Assembly (NCBI GenBank): GCA_016650135.1
Contig: JAENWH010000077.1
Span: forward strand, 1 to 7,643
From: Peptostreptococcaceae bacterium
GTDB lineage: Bacteria > Bacillota_A > Clostridia > Peptostreptococcales > Anaerovoracaceae
Direction: 5' to 3'
Length of the DNA stretch: 7,643 bases
A model generated the notes under the pieces. That model saw nothing but the letters and a program-made list of their open reading frames with translations. It was not told the origin of the DNA and searched no databases. The translations under genes and the position numbers were made by a program. Below, piece by piece: positions 7,022-7,643 of the stretch; position 1 is the first letter of the stretch, and each line of letters starts with the position of its first letter.

Positions 7022-7027
7022 ATTATA
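7022..7027 (-). promoter_or_regulatory. Candidate -10 box for the helicase-nuclease gene
   Basis: TATAAT on the minus strand is a perfect -10 hexamer, about 41 bases from the ATG to its nearest base. The -35 region is poor: no TTGACA-like hexamer sits 16-18 bases upstream. That stretch is an unusually GC-rich patch (7028-7050) holding AACCCG twice (7027-7032 and 7044-7049), 17 bases apart. A second TATAAT occurs further upstream on the same strand near 7066-7071, also without a good -35. An activator-dependent promoter would fit a weak -35. Confidence 0.4.
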
Positions 7028-7226
7028 ACCCGGCCTTCAGGAAAACCCGTATAAATTTCCAGTATTATTATAAGCGTGAAAAAAAGGAGCTTACTAAAAT
7101 TAGTATCTCTTTATATAATTTCCCATTTATGCTTATATTTTACAACTATAACAGTAAAATTACAAATTGTATTTGGTTTACTAGCTTGTTTTTCTATAAA
7201 ATCATTCATTTCTATATATTACTTAG

Positions 7227-7394
7227 ACTACATTTTAACGATTTCTTTATTTTTCACTATATTTTAGCACTTTCATTATTTATTCCTGAAATTTAATAAA
7301 TTCTCTTATCTGAATATTATAAGAGAATTCACTAAATAAATATAAACAACCTATTAATTTGAACGATTCTATTCTACTATATTTTAACAATTTC
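7227..7394 (+). repeat. Three imperfect copies of a 19-base repeat
   Basis: The copies are ACTACATTTTAACGATTTC (7227-7245), ACTATATTTTAGCACTTTC (7256-7274) and ACTATATTTTAACAATTTC (7376-7394). The outer copies each differ from the third at only two positions. The first two start 29 bases apart, the third 120 bases later, with the 7299-7329 hairpin in between. They may be protein-binding iterons or decayed tandem duplications. Low sequence complexity makes some similarity expected. Confidence 0.45.
7299..7329. repeat. Perfect 11-bp inverted repeat
   Basis: AATTCTCTTAT (7299-7309) pairs with ATAAGAGAATT (7319-7329) around a 9-base loop. The stem is AT-rich and no clear T-tract follows on the plus strand; the minus-strand side is followed by TTATTAAATTT, so a weak leftward terminator is possible. 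No gene next to it needs one. Confidence 0.55.
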
Positions 7395-7417
7395 TCTTTA
7401 TCGTACAAATACCGATT

Positions 7418-7429
7418 TGGTCTGTACCA
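7418..7429. promoter_or_regulatory. Possible GntR/HutC-type operator (dre-like)
   Basis: TGGTCTGTACCA has TGGT/ACCA arms and, from memory of the consensus, resembles the TGGTCTAGACCA core bound by NagR/DasR-type regulators of amino-sugar use, differing at two central bases. A half-site-like TGGTACAC follows a TATAAT at 7454-7459, about 40 bases away. No amino-sugar gene is in the window, so a chance match in AT-rich DNA is likely enough to keep confidence low. Confidence 0.2.
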
Positions 7430-7482
7430 TAATTCTGTTATAAATAAATTGAATATAATTGGTACACTCTTTTAATCTAAAT

Positions 7483-7513
7483 AAAAAAGTTGAATGTTTT
7501 CTATTCAACTTTT
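7483..7513 (-). terminator. Terminator-like hairpin with T-tract on the minus strand
   Basis: AAAAGTTGAAT (7485-7495) and ATTCAACTTTT (7503-7513) form a perfect 11-bp stem with a 7-base loop. On the minus strand the stem ends in six T residues, and on the plus strand in four, so it could stop transcripts from both sides, more strongly leftward ones. It lies just downstream of an open minus-strand frame that enters from the right edge. The stem has few G-C pairs and would be a modest terminator. Confidence 0.45.
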
Positions 7514-7520
7514 CAAAATT

Positions 7521-7565
7521 TCAATTAATTCAGCTATTTCTTAGCTCTAAAGTCGAATTAATTGA
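7521..7565. repeat. Nested inverted repeat
   Basis: TCAATTAATTC (7521-7531) pairs with GAATTAATTGA (7555-7565), and directly inside AGCTA (7532-7536) pairs with TAGCT (7542-7546). The left arm is a continuous 16 bases, while the right arm is split by an 8-base bulge (7547-7554). It adjoins the terminator-like hairpin and spans the stop codon of the possible frame entering from the right. Confidence 0.5.
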
Positions 7566-7643
7566 TACTAAAAGTTTTATGCTTATATTTATTGCGCAAT
7601 AATTCGCTTTATATTCTGTTTTCATCAATGCAATCCTGTTAAA
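7530..7643 (-). CDS. Possible 3' end of an unknown gene entering from the right edge
   Basis: Reading leftward from the last base, one frame stays open for 37 codons to a TGA and encodes a peptide ending STLELRNS. The terminator-like hairpin with a leftward T-tract begins 17 bases past the stop, which is where one would expect it if this were a real gene end. Against it are the length, the AT-rich composition, the lack of any recognisable motif and the inverted repeat across its end. An internal ATG with only a weak AGG upstream could also make it a 31-residue frame. Confidence 0.18.
   Translation of the reverse strand, partial: FNRIALMKTEYKANYCAINISIKLLVSINSTLELRNS

Larger units (their letters stand above)
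6982..7643. other. AT-rich right flank without a convincing complete gene
   Basis: After the promoter region of the helicase-nuclease gene the DNA drops to about 20-25% G+C and stays so to the window edge. One 63-codon plus-strand frame (7076-7267, GTG start) would encode a hydrophobic peptide, but it has no ribosome binding site and its F/I/L/S/Y-rich makeup is what AT-rich noise produces. The stretch holds a three-copy 19-base repeat, perfect 11-bp inverted repeats at 7299-7329, 7485-7513 and 7521-7565, an ATTGCGCAAT palindrome (7591-7600) and a possible operator (7418-7429). I recognise no tRNA, rRNA, riboswitch or origin in it. Confidence 0.6.

Noticed and set aside
7076..7267. 63-codon plus-strand frame encoding a hydrophobic, KKR-starting peptide
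   Set aside because: It starts with GTG, has no ribosome binding site before it (the only AGGAG is inside the frame), and lies in roughly 20% G+C DNA where F/I/L/S/Y-rich open frames arise by chance.
6982..7643. CRISPR array
   Set aside because: The 19-base repeats are imperfect, only three in number, unevenly spaced (29 and 120 bases) and not linked to cas genes.

Overview
The window looks like a low-GC Gram-positive (Firmicutes) accessory region, probably mosaic. The evidence is AT-rich DNA, strong AAGGAGG-type ribosome binding sites, an IS3-family insertion sequence end, and two large helicase genes whose base composition differs. Lines I counted by hand gave about 40% G+C inside the left helicase gene, about 35% inside the right one and about 20% in the right flank. 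I cannot name a species.

Layout, left to right. The last 44 codons of an IS3-family transposase and the right end of its insertion sequence occupy about the first 194 bases. A 934-residue superfamily 1 helicase gene (minus strand) ends only 23 bases from that border. A gap of about 300 bases, rich in inverted repeats, carries a 50-base near-perfect hairpin and what looks like the 3' stub of a small peptide gene, whose stop codon runs into the ribosome binding site of the 934-residue gene. Next comes a 1217-residue RecD2-like helicase (minus strand) that carries a C-terminal PD-(D/E)XK-type nuclease domain. Its upstream region has a good -10 box, a 12-base palindrome near the expected transcript start and a ribosome binding site. 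The last 660 bases are very AT-rich, with no convincing complete gene, but with several perfect 11-bp inverted repeats, a three-copy 19-base repeat and a terminator-like hairpin.

Both large genes read leftward, so the nuclease-helicase is upstream of the second helicase. They belong to different branches of superfamily 1, and each has a long N-terminal region (roughly 400-500 residues) that I do not recognise. Two big DNA-handling ATPases beside an insertion sequence fit a genome-defence or mobile-element DNA-processing locus. That role is inference: the sequence shows helicase and nuclease motifs, not the biological target. Whether the two genes form one functional unit is open, because the gap between them has its own structure and the flanking compositions differ.
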